From Gemmatimonas sp. (GTDB lineage: Bacteria > Gemmatimonadota > Gemmatimonadetes > Gemmatimonadales > Gemmatimonadaceae), in contig NZ_JANPLK010000021.1 in the NCBI RefSeq assembly GCF_031426495.1, forward strand, positions 67,889 through 131,888: a DNA stretch of 64,000 nt, in the 5' to 3' direction. Shown here one piece after another: positions 1 to 7,120 of the stretch. The notes under the pieces are model-generated. The model worked only from the letters and a program-made list of their open reading frames with translations, had not been told where the DNA came from and searched no databases. Position numbers and translations under genes: made by a program. The first letter of the stretch is position 1. Each line of letters opens with the position of its first letter.

Positions 1-168
1 GCACAGCGCCTCCAAGGTCGGCCGAGGGAACGACTCCAGCTCGCCGCGAAACTGCACGAGGCGATAGGCGGTTGAGGCGCTGATACGTCCTTCCGATTGC
101 TTGTGCAGGCCCCACGCGGTCAGTCCGGCCGCCTCGAGCAATTCTGGGATACGAAGTCGAAGAGTCAT
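1..168 (-). CDS. HTH transcriptional regulator, partial
   Basis: The minus strand is open from an ATG at 168 to the left edge (56 codons), so only the N-terminus is visible. It reads as a compact helix-turn-helix of the Cro/CI (XRE) type: the stretch IPELLEAAGLTAWGLHKQS is followed by GRISASTAYRLVQ, the usual helix 2/recognition helix order. It is divergent from the zinc-ribbon gene at 295, and a 16-bp direct repeat lies between them, so it may regulate itself and that neighbour. The regulatory role is inferred; the fold is recognised from sequence pattern only. Confidence 0.6.
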   Translation of the reverse strand, partial: MTLRLRIPELLEAAGLTAWGLHKQSEGRISASTAYRLVQFRGELESFPRPTLEALC

Positions 169-187
169 ACTAAAGAGTGTGAATGTT

Positions 188-219
188 ATCCGACGTATGC
201 AATATCCGACGCTTGCGAT
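188..219. promoter_or_regulatory. 16-bp tandem direct repeat, candidate operator
   Basis: Two adjacent 16-bp units, ATCCGACGTATGCAAT and ATCCGACGCTTGCGAT, differ at three positions. They lie in the short space between the divergent HTH gene (start 168) and the gene at 295, and the second unit overlaps the -35 box of a candidate promoter. Operator function is inferred from position. Confidence 0.4.
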
Positions 220-241
220 AGTCGCGACGGCGTTGTATGGT
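213..241 (+). promoter_or_regulatory. candidate sigma70-type promoter
   Basis: TTGCGA (213-218) and TATGGT (236-241) are separated by 17 bp and point toward the gene starting at 295. The -35 box lies inside the second 16-bp repeat, so a protein bound there could block transcription. Confidence 0.4.
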
Positions 242-294
242 AGTCGTGCCGGTGATTGGCGCCGGCAGACACCCTCCGCCACAGGAGATGGCCA

Positions 295-1134
295 ATGTTC
301 CGCGAGACGTGGATGTACGAAGAGGACTCCCCGGGTAATCCGGTGCCGCTGGACGGCGGCGCCCGCGAATGGTTCTTCCGATGGGTGCACGAGCGCCCGT
401 CGGTGCGCGAAATGGACGGCGATATTCGCGACCGCGTGGTCGACCTGATAGTCGACCGCATCGCAGAGGCGGTGCGGTGGATACCATCCGCCAGCTACAA
501 GGGGGAAGGCCACACGCATGGCGAGTGGAAGGTCGAGCCGGAGCAGTTTGACGTGGCGCTCGCACGATGCCGGCAACAGGCCCTCCGGGAGCGGGCGGCG
601 CAGGCCGACGCTCCCCACCATCGCTCGCTTGACGCGTGGCTGCACGCTGAACGAAACGGCCTGCTGGCCGCTCGCGGCTCGTGCGGCGGCAGCGCACAGC
701 TCTCGCGGGACGTGCGACTCGCGCTTGCCCGCACGGCAAACGCGCGCTCGCGCTCGTGGCCGCGAGAGTGCCGGGACTGCGGACACGAGTTCCGCCCGAC
801 AATCCGCCACACTGTGCGGTGCGATACTTGCCGCGCGGGTCTGCGATCGCGCACGCGCCCCACCAGACGGACAGAACGTCCGGCTGATCTCGTGGAACAC
901 GGAGCGGACGCCGTGCTGCCGTCGGTGCTTGCGCTGGCCGGGAGGCAACGTCGGGGCGAATGGATCGCCCTGTGGCCGTCGTTGACCGCTGAGGAGCGCG
1001 ACCACGTCTCCCGAGTCGTGAGGCTCAAACGCCGCAGGCAACTTGAGCAGGTACTCCACAGCTTCGTGATGGCGCGAAAGATCACAGAAACGCTCGCGGC
1101 CATTCACGCCAACTTGGGGACGCCTCGCACCTGA
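295..1134 (+). CDS. zinc-ribbon protein of unknown function
   Basis: The protein has 279 residues. The ATG at 295 was chosen because AGGAG lies 7 nt upstream; an earlier in-frame ATG at 256 lacks a site. The middle holds a treble-clef or zinc-ribbon-like motif, CRDCGHEF followed by VRCDTCR (C-x2-C about 17 residues apart), flanked by Arg-rich sequence, and the C-terminus is basic and helical. I do not recognise the family. The zinc motif and basic character would fit nucleic-acid binding, which is inference. It sits in a mobile-element-rich segment next to an HTH gene and shows no obvious decay. Confidence 0.6.
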   Translation: MFRETWMYEEDSPGNPVPLDGGAREWFFRWVHERPSVREMDGDIRDRVVDLIVDRIAEAVRWIPSASYKGEGHTHGEWKVEPEQFDVALARCRQQALRERAAQADAPHHRSLDAWLHAERNGLLAARGSCGGSAQLSRDVRLALARTANARSRSWPRECRDCGHEFRPTIRHTVRCDTCRAGLRSRTRPTRRTERPADLVEHGADAVLPSVLALAGRQRRGEWIALWPSLTAEERDHVSRVVRLKRRRQLEQVLHSFVMARKITETLAAIHANLGTPRT

Positions 1135-1154
1135 TCGATTCGTCTCGGCACGTG

Positions 1155-1703
1155 TCACCTTCGCCGCAGCTCGAGCGGCTTCACCGTGGACGCCGCGATG
1201 TAGTTTCGCACGACCGACCGTCGATAGCGCGACTCGCTTCCGATCATCACACTCTCGAGCGGAAGCCCACGGACGCTCCGCGTCGTGATGCGTAGTACGC
1301 TCGCGACTTCAGCCACCGTAAGTAGTGGTTCTATGAACCAGTCGTCTCGGGGGGTGGGTCGACCATAGCTACCATCGGGTGGCAATTCGACGCGCAGCAA
1401 CGGCGCTAGCCCGGCGGCGGATTCTACTTCGAAACGCGCGGTGTGCAGCGCCTCGAGCGAGGCATCCAACACCCGCGCGACACGGAGCGAGACGGCCGTC
1501 GGTAGCTTCGACGCTGGCGTTTCCGGCGGCGTCGGCTGCGCCGTTGGCTCAGGTTCAGGCGTGGCGAGCCCGGCCCAAGTCCACGACGTGCGCTTTCGGG
1601 TGCCTAGTCGGCTGATGTGAATCTCGTCGGGCGTGACCACGACCTTGTGGGGCTCACCGCCGATGAGCACTTGGCGCGTGAACGCGCGGAGAATCGGGAT
1701 CAT
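1155..1703 (-). CDS. protein with C-terminal excisionase/MerR-like HTH
   Basis: The protein has 182 residues. The N-terminal part (about 1-45) is a small beta-rich stretch, followed by a Pro/Glu/Thr-rich linker (about 48-68). The last 60 residues contain LLTVAEVASVLRITTRSVRG and a Tyr-Arg-Arg wing, the layout of a winged HTH_17/excisionase-type DNA-binding domain. Its ATG overlaps the stop of the upstream gene (ATGA at 1700-1703), so the two are translationally coupled. A role in a mobile element is plausible but not shown. Confidence 0.55.
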   Translation of the reverse strand: MIPILRAFTRQVLIGGEPHKVVVTPDEIHISRLGTRKRTSWTWAGLATPEPEPTAQPTPPETPASKLPTAVSLRVARVLDASLEALHTARFEVESAAGLAPLLRVELPPDGSYGRPTPRDDWFIEPLLTVAEVASVLRITTRSVRGLPLESVMIGSESRYRRSVVRNYIAASTVKPLELRRR

Positions 1704-2701
1704 CTGACCTCGCTGTTAGAAGGGGGCGCGGGATCGACCGACGACGACAAGGCGCGCTGCACAAGGCGTTGCACGGGGTCGGGACGCCCCGCGTACGAAC
1801 GCGCCCACGTGAGCCATTGCCGGACGTCAGTAGCAAGCGCCTCGCTCGGGCCGTCCGCCAACGCCTGGTCGATCGTCGCCACGAAGTCACGCACCTGCCG
1901 CATCTCGTGCCACTCCTTCGCGGACGCCAACAGGTCTCGCACGCGCCCCTGTTCGGCCTCACGTTCTTGCTGAACACGGCGAGCCTGCTCCTCACGTTCG
2001 GCTTGGAGTCGGCGCTCCTCCTCCCACCTCCGTGACCGGGCGGCAAATGCAACGCCCGCGCAAACGACGCCAATTACCACTTCGTTGAGCTGGTCCTCTA
2101 GGCGCTGCGTCGCGCTGTCGATCCACTCGTTTCGGCCAATACCGGTCGAGTACTCGCCGCCGACGCGAAACAGCAAGCGCCCGGTCCCGACCCACTCGAC
2201 CTGCGGTGTTTCCCACGAGGGCCGCACCTCGCCCTTTCTCAACTCTCGGAGAGGTTTCTCCCGTCGCTGCGTGCGCTCCATCAGCCGCAAGTCTACGGTT
2301 TCTTCGCCGTAGTGCGCCTCTGTCTCCCAGCGAGTCCACCCCTTGTTATACGTCACCGTCACGCGCATCCCCCGCGCGTTCAAGGCCTTTAGCAGCGCAT
2401 CGTAGAGGCACATGGCGCGATCCGCGTGCTCGCGTGACACACGCACAGCAAGACACTCGAGGTGTCGGTAGTCCATCACGCCGCGATCGCCGTTCTTGAG
2501 CCCTCGAAGCGCTTTTACCGATGTCGCCACGAGCGGGTGCGGCCGCTGGAGCATGGTCGCGACCTCAATGCGATTCTCCGGGAGAACTTCGAAGCGCCGC
2601 TGCTCAGCTTCCGGGCCGACCGCTTCCGCGAGGGTCGGCTTCGGCACCTTCGGTCGTGTCAATGCTGATTGAAATTGCACACTTCTTGGAGTGACCCCCA
2701 T
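1700..2701 (-). CDS. coiled-coil protein, N-terminally truncated
   Basis: The open frame has 333 residues, but the first 15 or so are encoded by the inverted repeat at 2670-2746, so the original start is lost. The body resembles a widespread uncharacterised family whose full-length members begin with an HTH module (KELYE..VW then a GYWA motif) and end in a long Glu/Arg-rich helix. Here the HTH part is missing and the conserved core begins around RPKVPKPTLAEAV. Residues about 215-260 form a strongly charged coiled coil (EEERRLQAEREEQARR). It overlaps the downstream HTH gene by ATGA. It may still be translated from the new start; otherwise it is a pseudogene. Confidence 0.5.
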   Translation of the reverse strand: MGVTPRSVQFQSALTRPKVPKPTLAEAVGPEAEQRRFEVLPENRIEVATMLQRPHPLVATSVKALRGLKNGDRGVMDYRHLECLAVRVSREHADRAMCLYDALLKALNARGMRVTVTYNKGWTRWETEAHYGEETVDLRLMERTQRREKPLRELRKGEVRPSWETPQVEWVGTGRLLFRVGGEYSTGIGRNEWIDSATQRLEDQLNEVVIGVVCAGVAFAARSRRWEEERRLQAEREEQARRVQQEREAEQGRVRDLLASAKEWHEMRQVRDFVATIDQALADGPSEALATDVRQWLTWARSYAGRPDPVQRLVQRALSSSVDPAPPSNSEVR

Positions 2702-2746
2702 CGGCTGGACAGATGGCGGGTCACTCCACGCTTCTGTGCAATTTCA
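2670..2746. repeat. nested inverted repeat (two arms each side)
   Basis: The outer arms are TGAAATTGCACA (2670-2681) and its exact reverse complement (2735-2746). The inner arms are TGGAGTGACCC (2687-2697) and its exact reverse complement (2718-2728). The inner pair encloses only about 20 bp. The inner arms start TG and end CA, as IS3-type ends do, so this may be two insertion-sequence ends brought together, or a very small MITE. It interrupts the 5' end of the minus-strand gene on its left and borders the IS3-family fragment on its right. Confidence 0.6.
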
Positions 2747-3366
2747 TTTCAGCACTGACACAGAGCCCGGTGCGGGGCCTCTTCTGGTATCTATACCTCA
2801 TCATGAACATCTGGAGCCGCCGCATCATGGGATGGGCGGTGCACCCGACGCAATGTGACGCGCACGCGGCCACCCTGTTCACGACCGTGTGTCGCGAGCA
2901 CGCCGTCACGGCCGCCGGCCTCGTCCTGCATGCCGACAACGGCGGCCCGATGAAAGGGGCCACGATGCTCGCGACCCTCGAGCGCCTCGGCGTGGTACCG
3001 TCGTTCAGTCGGCCGCGCGTCAGCGATGATAATCCGTATTCCGAGGCCCTGTTTCGCACGCTCAAGTACTGCCCGGCCTTTCCGACCCAGCCCTTCGCGA
3101 CCCTCGACGCGGCGCGCGCCTGGGTGGAGGCCTTCGTGACGTGGTACAACCACGACCATCACCACAGCGGGATCCAGTTTGTCACGCCCGATGATCGGCA
3201 TACGGGGCGTGACATCGCGATCCTCGCGCAGCGCGCGGCGGTGTATCAGACCGCGCGGACGCAGCATCCGGAACGCTGGCGCGGGAACACCCGCGACTGG
3301 TCGCGCCCGACGACGGTGTACTTGAATGATGCACGATCCGCGAGCGCCACCGGCGTCGCGGGATAG
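2713..3366 (+). pseudogene. IS3-family transposase (OrfB) fragment
   Basis: Only the C-terminal two thirds of an rve/DDE integrase core is present. Recognisable homology starts near 2761 (RGLFWYLYLIMNIWSRR). The second catalytic Asp (LHADNGG) and the Glu (NPYSEALFRTLKY) are present with 35 residues between them, the IS3-family D(35)E spacing. The first Asp, normally in a WxxDITY motif just upstream, is missing. The first 16 codons come from the inverted repeat at 2670-2746. Without the first Asp and OrfA it should be inactive. Confidence 0.75.
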
Positions 3367-3392
3367 AACGTCATACGACAACTATCTTGACA
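2747..3392 (+). mobile_element. IS3-family element remnant, right end retained
   Basis: This is the remainder of the element that carries the transposase fragment. Its right end is placed at 3392 because the sequence there ends CTTGACA, which fits an IS3-type CA terminus, and because the lipoprotein reading frame on the other side loses sense at this point. The left end is missing or rearranged into the inverted repeat at 2670-2746. The boundary is inferred. Confidence 0.45.
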
Positions 3393-3577
3393 CTCACCGT
3401 CACCGTCACAACCGTCCCACTCGGTATCTGATTTGTCCGCATATCCAGTACCGATATCTGGATACCAGGCACGCCGATGCTCACGCAGTCACTCAATGTT
3501 ATGAGTGAGCAGCCCGAAGCTACAACAGCGACTAGTGCGACACTTACGACGCAGTAAACCGAACTTCGTATTCCCAT
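3371..3577 (-). pseudogene. lipoprotein gene cut by the IS3 end
   Basis: The ATG at 3577 has a GGGGTAAG ribosome site. The product begins with a lipoprotein signal (hydrophobic stretch, then VVASGC), followed by a short domain with the pattern GVPGIQISVLDMRTNQIPSG. The frame runs into the IS at about 3392 and ends after 68 codons at 3371. The mature start resembles the next lipoprotein in the array (3792-4202): both have a Cys-rich start, then a V-x-V-x-D-x-x-T segment as in carboxypeptidase-regulatory-like folds. It is probably the last cassette of the array, broken by the insertion. Confidence 0.5.
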
Positions 3578-3678
3578 TCTTACCCCAAAGTGAACGACTT
3601 CTCGCTGTCGAGCGTATAGCCTCGGTTGCAGCGACTCGAAGCGAATGCGACTTGCGACTGCAGGGTGCAAGTCACGCA

Positions 3679-3797
3679 CCACAACGTTGCTGTCAGCCGC
3701 ACGAGGGGGTTGGACCGCACCGCACTGACCTCGCAGCGCCACCTGCGCGAGGCGCGCCGCGGTGCTCGTGCGCCTGCAGAGCACTCGGCCCTTAGCC
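3679..3797 (-). other. degenerate attC-like site
   Basis: This 119-bp site follows the lipoprotein gene. On the minus strand the left arm (TGCTCTGCAGGCGCAC) pairs with the right arm, whose reverse complement contains TGCTGTCAGCCGCAC. A one-base offset is present, as expected from an attC extrahelical base. The ends are off consensus: GGCTAAG in place of RYYYAAC and GTTGTGG in place of GTTRRRY. The stop codon of the gene lies inside the left end. Confidence 0.45.
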
Positions 3798-4202
3798 CGC
3801 CGAGCTGCTGAACGGCGTGCGGCGCGCGGTAGACTGCGGCAGCGGTTGAAGCCGAGCCAGTAGCCGTAGGAGTACGGGTCGATCACACTGTCCCGAAGAA
3901 CGCACCCGTACGGTCGAGTCGAACGGGGCATAGCCTGCCCTGGCGATGCGAATGCGCCAGTTGCCCGGAGTGCAGCAGATCGAGAACCCGCTGCTCGTGT
4001 CTGAATTGGGCACCACGCGCTCGAAGGGTGACTGCCGCTCATTCTCGTAGCGCAGCGTCGCACCGCCTAGGGCAACCGAACGACCGGTAACGCGGTCCTG
4101 TACCAGAACGTCAACGGCGGGATAGCCCACCGCGTCACAGCCGCATCCGGTAAGTAGCGATGCGGCGCTCGCATACAGCAGTATCGCGAACGGAGTCTTC
4201 AC
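3792..4202 (-). CDS. cassette-encoded lipoprotein
   Basis: The protein has 136 residues with a GTG start at 4202 (KTPFAILLY...). Translation gives a clear lipoprotein signal ending in SLLTGC, so the mature protein should be lipid-anchored outside the cytoplasm. The rest looks like a small beta-sandwich (PAVDVLVQDRVTGRSV then GNWRIRIARAGYAPFDSTV), a pattern typical of carboxypeptidase-regulatory-like or Ig-like domains, with four or more cysteines. Its stop codon lies within the attC-like site at 3679-3797, as in several neighbours. Function is unknown. Confidence 0.6.
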   Translation of the reverse strand: MKTPFAILLYASAASLLTGCGCDAVGYPAVDVLVQDRVTGRSVALGGATLRYENERQSPFERVVPNSDTSSGFSICCTPGNWRIRIARAGYAPFDSTVRVRSSGQCDRPVLLRLLARLQPLPQSTARRTPFSSSAG

Positions 4203-4334
4203 GGGGTCACTCGCATGGGGATGCACACGGGGTGTTGCGGGGGAGCATCGGACAACTGCATCACGGCACGCAGCGTAGACGCCGGCATGGACCGGCGCAC
4301 TCAACGGAGTGAAGAGTATCCTCGCGTGCGCGCC

Positions 4335-4453
4335 GTGCAACGCCAGCTTCTGCTGCAGCGACTCTCAACAAATAGCGATGAACGGAGGAGCGCCGGCGCC
4401 GCAGTTACGCGGGGTAACGCATCGTCGCTGTCGGCAGCAGCGAAACGTTTGAC
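4335..4453 (-). other. attC recombination site
   Basis: Read on the minus strand, this 119-bp site starts GTCAAAC (R'', 4453-4447) and ends GTTGCAC (R', 4341-4335). Inner arms GCTGCTGCCGACAGCGAC and GTCGCTGCAGCAGAAGC can pair with small bulges. It is the same length as the attC at 4924-5042 and shares long identical stretches with it on the R'' side. Confidence 0.8.
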
Positions 4454-4604
4454 GCCTGCGCGATTCTCTGAGGTGCGGCCGATCTTGCGGTGTCGGGTGC
4501 TCTCGACCTCTGCCGCACCGATGATGCGTGGGGATCGGCATGAGCAGTCCAATTGCGGCATGCACGCAGGTATGTCGCTTGATCTGTGCTCGCTCAGATA
4601 GCGA

Positions 4605-4901
4605 CTAGGTTGGACGAAGGCTTTGCCAAAACATCACCACCACGTATACGAGACCACCGACGACCATCGTCAGCTGCAACGGGATTACGCGAGCCCTCTG
4701 CGGCGGGCGGAGGAACACGAGCACAACGTGATTCACGGCCAACATCGCCACCACGACGAGACCAACTTTGGCTACATCTCGCGTCGACTCACCCGCGAGC
4801 ATCCACACTTGGAATAGCGCAAGGATCACGAAGACGAGAAGCATCCCAAACTTGTAGATCGGACGCTGAAGGAGGGGCTCGATGGCATGCGAATCATTCA
4901 T
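4605..4901 (-). CDS. small membrane protein, cassette-encoded
   Basis: The protein has 98 residues; the start was set at ATG 4901 (MNDSHAIEP) because the longer frame would read through an attC site. Three hydrophobic segments are visible: about 20-37 (FGMLLVFVILALFQVWM), 47-65 (VGLVVVAMLAVNHVVLVFL) and 74-92. No known family is recognised. About 150 bp separate its stop from its attC at 4335-4453, unlike neighbours whose stops lie in the attC. That spacer holds no convincing gene. Confidence 0.6.
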   Translation of the reverse strand: MNDSHAIEPLLQRPIYKFGMLLVFVILALFQVWMLAGESTRDVAKVGLVVVAMLAVNHVVLVFLRPPQRARVIPLQLTMVVGGLVYVVVMFWQSLRPT

Positions 4902-4923
4902 CAACTTCTGCTCGCCTAGGTGT

Positions 4924-5042
4924 GTCGAACGCTGCGCTCTGCCGCAGCGACTGCGAACAAACAGCCGTGAACGAAGGCGCGCCAGCGCCGCAGTTACACG
5001 GCGCACCGCATCGTCGCTGTCGGCAGCAGCGAAACGTTAGAC
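4924..5042 (-). other. attC recombination site
   Basis: On the minus strand this 119-bp site runs from GTCTAAC (R'', 5042-5036) to GTTCGAC (R', 4930-4924). The TAA inside R'' is the stop codon of the DUF5615 gene. The R''-proximal part (CGTTTCGCTGCTGCCGACAG) is identical to that of the site at 4335-4453, while the centres differ. Confidence 0.85.
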
Positions 5043-5360
5043 TCGCACGTGCGCGATCGCGCCGACGGGTGTCACCGTAATGGCCTCGACGACGAGCGGG
5101 CCAAGCGGAACGAGATCCGGCAGCCGGTTGGTGACCGCATGCATCACGATCGCTGCGATACCCGACGCCGCAATGTGCTGCTGGAACGTCAGGTTGCGAT
5201 CAACGGTCACCAGCGTGGTGAAGCCCGCGGTGCGCATCGCGGCCAGAAGTTCGCCGTTGCGAAGACTGTCCCAGCCTTCCTCGCGCGCGGTGGACACTTG
5301 CACACCCGGTAGGACCGAGCGGAGACGACGCGGTACACACTCATCGAGCAGTACGCGCAC
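5037..5360 (-). CDS. DUF5615 PIN-like protein (toxin-like)
   Basis: The protein has 107 residues and a GTG start that shares one base with the stop of the DUF433 gene (TAGTG), indicating translational coupling. The sequence fits the DUF5615/VapC45-type PIN-like family: an N-terminal LLDECVPRRL with the conserved acidic pair, a central EEGWDSLRNGELLAAM, then TLVTVDRNL with the second acidic patch. Family members are paired with DUF433 proteins and proposed to be RNase toxins. Toxicity here is inferred. The stop lies inside the attC R'' box, so the two genes form one gene cassette. Confidence 0.8.
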   Translation of the reverse strand: MRVLLDECVPRRLRSVLPGVQVSTAREEGWDSLRNGELLAAMRTAGFTTLVTVDRNLTFQQHIAASGIAAIVMHAVTNRLPDLVPLGPLVVEAITVTPVGAIAHVRV

Positions 5361-5581
5361 TAGGCCACCGCGCGCGCGAGCAACAAATCTTTGGCGAGTT
5401 CGAGAACCGCCACCGCCTGCTCGCGTGAGACGCTCGGAAAATCGATCAGGAACTCGTCGAGCGGGTCCCCTGCTTCGAGATACTCGACGAACGTCTGGAC
5501 TGGCACGCGCGTCCCGGCGAACACAGGCGTGCCGCCCAAGATGTCAGGATTGCTCAGAATTGGCAGCGATTGCACGCTCAT
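5360..5581 (-). CDS. DUF433 protein (antitoxin-like)
   Basis: The protein has 73 residues and a strong GGAGG site before the ATG at 5581. It is a typical DUF433 protein (VapB45-like): ILSNPDILGGTPVFAGTRVP near the N-terminus, then a short winged-helix stretch with LDEFLIDFPSVSREQAVAVL. It lies directly upstream of and overlapping the DUF5615 gene, the standard antitoxin-toxin order for this pair. DNA binding and autoregulation are known or proposed for the family and not shown here. Confidence 0.85.
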   Translation of the reverse strand: MSVQSLPILSNPDILGGTPVFAGTRVPVQTFVEYLEAGDPLDEFLIDFPSVSREQAVAVLELAKDLLLARAVA

Positions 5582-5599
5582 CAGTAGCCTCCGGGTAGC

Positions 5600-5641
5600 A
5601 TCGAAATGTACACCAGTTTAGGACTGCCGCGCAGGTTATCG
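5600..5641 (-). other. probable half attC site
   Basis: On the minus strand CGATAAC (5641-5635) looks like an R'' box and contains the stop codon of the gene at 5636-5947. It is followed by CTGCGCGGCAGTCC, an L''-type arm, but no pairing arm or GTTRRRY box follows before the next gene. This suggests deletion of the second half, which would fuse two cassettes. Confidence 0.35.
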
Positions 5642-5947
5642 CGTGGCGTGCGGCCGCTCGAAGTCTACGTGGACATACGCATCAACGATCGACCAAGCCG
5701 CGACCAGTGTGAACTCAATGACAACAGGTAGCGCGAACTGCTGGGCGCTTGCGGCGCGCAGAAACCCGATGGCGCTCACACCCGTCCATACTGCGAAAAA
5801 GGTGCCCGGCAGAATGCGCCCCTGAAGCAGCTGGCCCAGTCCGGGCCAGAGCAGCGAGAACAGTGCACCGCTCAGATTGCGTGGCTTCAAGGCTATTCCT
5901 CCCGAGACGAATGCTGGCAGGGCCGGTCTTGTATCTACCGTTTTCAT
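5636..5947 (-). CDS. small membrane protein with PGLGQ motif
   Basis: The protein has 103 residues from the ATG at 5947 (MKTVDTRPALP). The motif SLLWPGLGQLLQGRILPG precedes a hydrophobic pair (about 50-66 and 74-92). This is the layout of small TM2-like or DUF6677-like bacterial membrane proteins whose first helix starts with P-G-x-G-Q-x-x-x-G. No enzymatic residues are visible. Its stop codon sits in a probable R'' box, so it is read as a cassette gene. Confidence 0.55.
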   Translation of the reverse strand: MKTVDTRPALPAFVSGGIALKPRNLSGALFSLLWPGLGQLLQGRILPGTFFAVWTGVSAIGFLRAASAQQFALPVVIEFTLVAAWSIVDAYVHVDFERPHATR

Positions 5948-6011
5948 GATTCTGCAGTAGTTCTGATCAGGGTGCCAGCTCGATGCAGTCTGGGTGGCAA
6001 ACACCGTGCGT

Positions 6012-7120
6012 TAGCCGCAGCGGCGTACCTGATCATTCGTCGTGAGAGCCCGAACAGTTGTGGGGGCCGACCACCGCGTCGAGCCCGAATTACTACAAGG
6101 ACGGGCGCGGACGACGCTTCCTGAGCGGTTGGAGGGGCAGATGTTTGTCGGCATCGATGTGGCGAAGGCCGAGTTGGTGATCAGCGTGCTGCCGAGTGCA
6201 GAGCGATTCACCGTGGAGAACGACGAAGCGGGCGTGCGCACGCTGGTGCAGCGCCTCGCCGCGAGCCGTCCGCAGTTGATCGTGCTGGAAGCGACCGGCG
6301 GCTACGAGCTGCTCGCCGTCGCCGCGCTCGCGGCCGCGGCACTGCCCGTCGTGGTGATCAATCCACGCCAGGTGCGTGACTTTGCGAAGGCGACGGGGCA
6401 GCTGGCGAACACGGATCCCATTGCCGCCGACATCCTCGCGCGCTTTGCTGATGTCGTCCGGCCGGAGGTGCGCATCATTCCGGACGCCGCCGCACACGAG
6501 CTGGATGCGCTGCTCACGAGACGGCGGCAGCTCTTGGAGATGCTGCAGGCGGAGCGCAATCGCGTGCGCCAGGTGTTCGGCACGGGCAAAAAGCAGGTGC
6601 AAAAATGTCTCACGGCGCACATCGCGTTTCTCGAGCGCGAGCTGCGCAAGACGGACACGGACCTCAGCGAGATGGTTCGGCAGAGTCCCGTCTGGCGTGA
6701 GCGCGACGAGTTACTCCGCAGCGTGCCCGGTGTCGGCCCGGTGCTGTCACGGACGCTCCTCGCGGACCTACCGGAACTCGGTCGCTTGTCACGCCGTGCG
6801 ATTGCCAAGCTGGTGGGCGTGGCCCCGCTGAGTCGCGACTCCGGCACCATGCGGGGTCGGCGATTCGTGCAAGGCGGTCGTGCCGCCGTGCGTGGTGTGT
6901 TGTACATGGCGGCCTTGGTCGCCACCCGTCGCAACACGGTCATTCGCGAGTTCTACCTGCGCTTAGTCGCGGCCGGCAAGCCCAAGAAACTCGCGCTCGT
7001 CGCGTGTATGCGGAAACTGCTCACCATCCTCAACACGATGGTGCGAACGAACACCACGTGGAGCGCAAAAACTGCGGGAGAGGTACTCGCCGTCGCTTGA
7101 CTTTCAAGACAGTTGCTAAC
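6012..7120 (+). mobile_element. IS110/IS1111-family insertion in the cassette array
   Basis: This element carries one transposase gene and lies between cassette genes. The right side touches the attC at 7114-7203. GCGTTAGC on the left (6010-6017) and GCTAACGC on the right (7115-7122) are inverted copies, which may mark the ends or be pieces of the target attC. IS1111-type elements of the attC group are known to target attC sites. Exact ends cannot be fixed from sequence alone. Confidence 0.6.
6141..7100 (+). CDS. IS110-family transposase
   Basis: The protein has 319 residues; the ATG at 6141 follows GGAGGGG. The N-terminal DEDD RuvC-like domain is intact: GIDVAKAEL (first Asp), LEATGGYE (Glu), then NTDPIAADILARFAD with the last two Asp. 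The C-terminal Transposase_20 domain has LRSVPGVGPVLSRTLLADLPELG and GTMRGRRFVQGGRAAVRGVLYM, including the region where the catalytic Ser of the family lies. Length and motifs look complete, so the copy may be active. It is the only plus-strand gene in the cassette region. Confidence 0.93.
   Translation: MFVGIDVAKAELVISVLPSAERFTVENDEAGVRTLVQRLAASRPQLIVLEATGGYELLAVAALAAAALPVVVINPRQVRDFAKATGQLANTDPIAADILARFADVVRPEVRIIPDAAAHELDALLTRRRQLLEMLQAERNRVRQVFGTGKKQVQKCLTAHIAFLERELRKTDTDLSEMVRQSPVWRERDELLRSVPGVGPVLSRTLLADLPELGRLSRRAIAKLVGVAPLSRDSGTMRGRRFVQGGRAAVRGVLYMAALVATRRNTVIREFYLRLVAAGKPKKLALVACMRKLLTILNTMVRTNTTWSAKTAGEVLAVA

Noticed and set aside
4301..4565. Short minus-strand frames between the membrane-protein stop and its attC
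   Set aside because: They run through the attC itself and have shadow-like Arg/Ser composition with no ribosome site.
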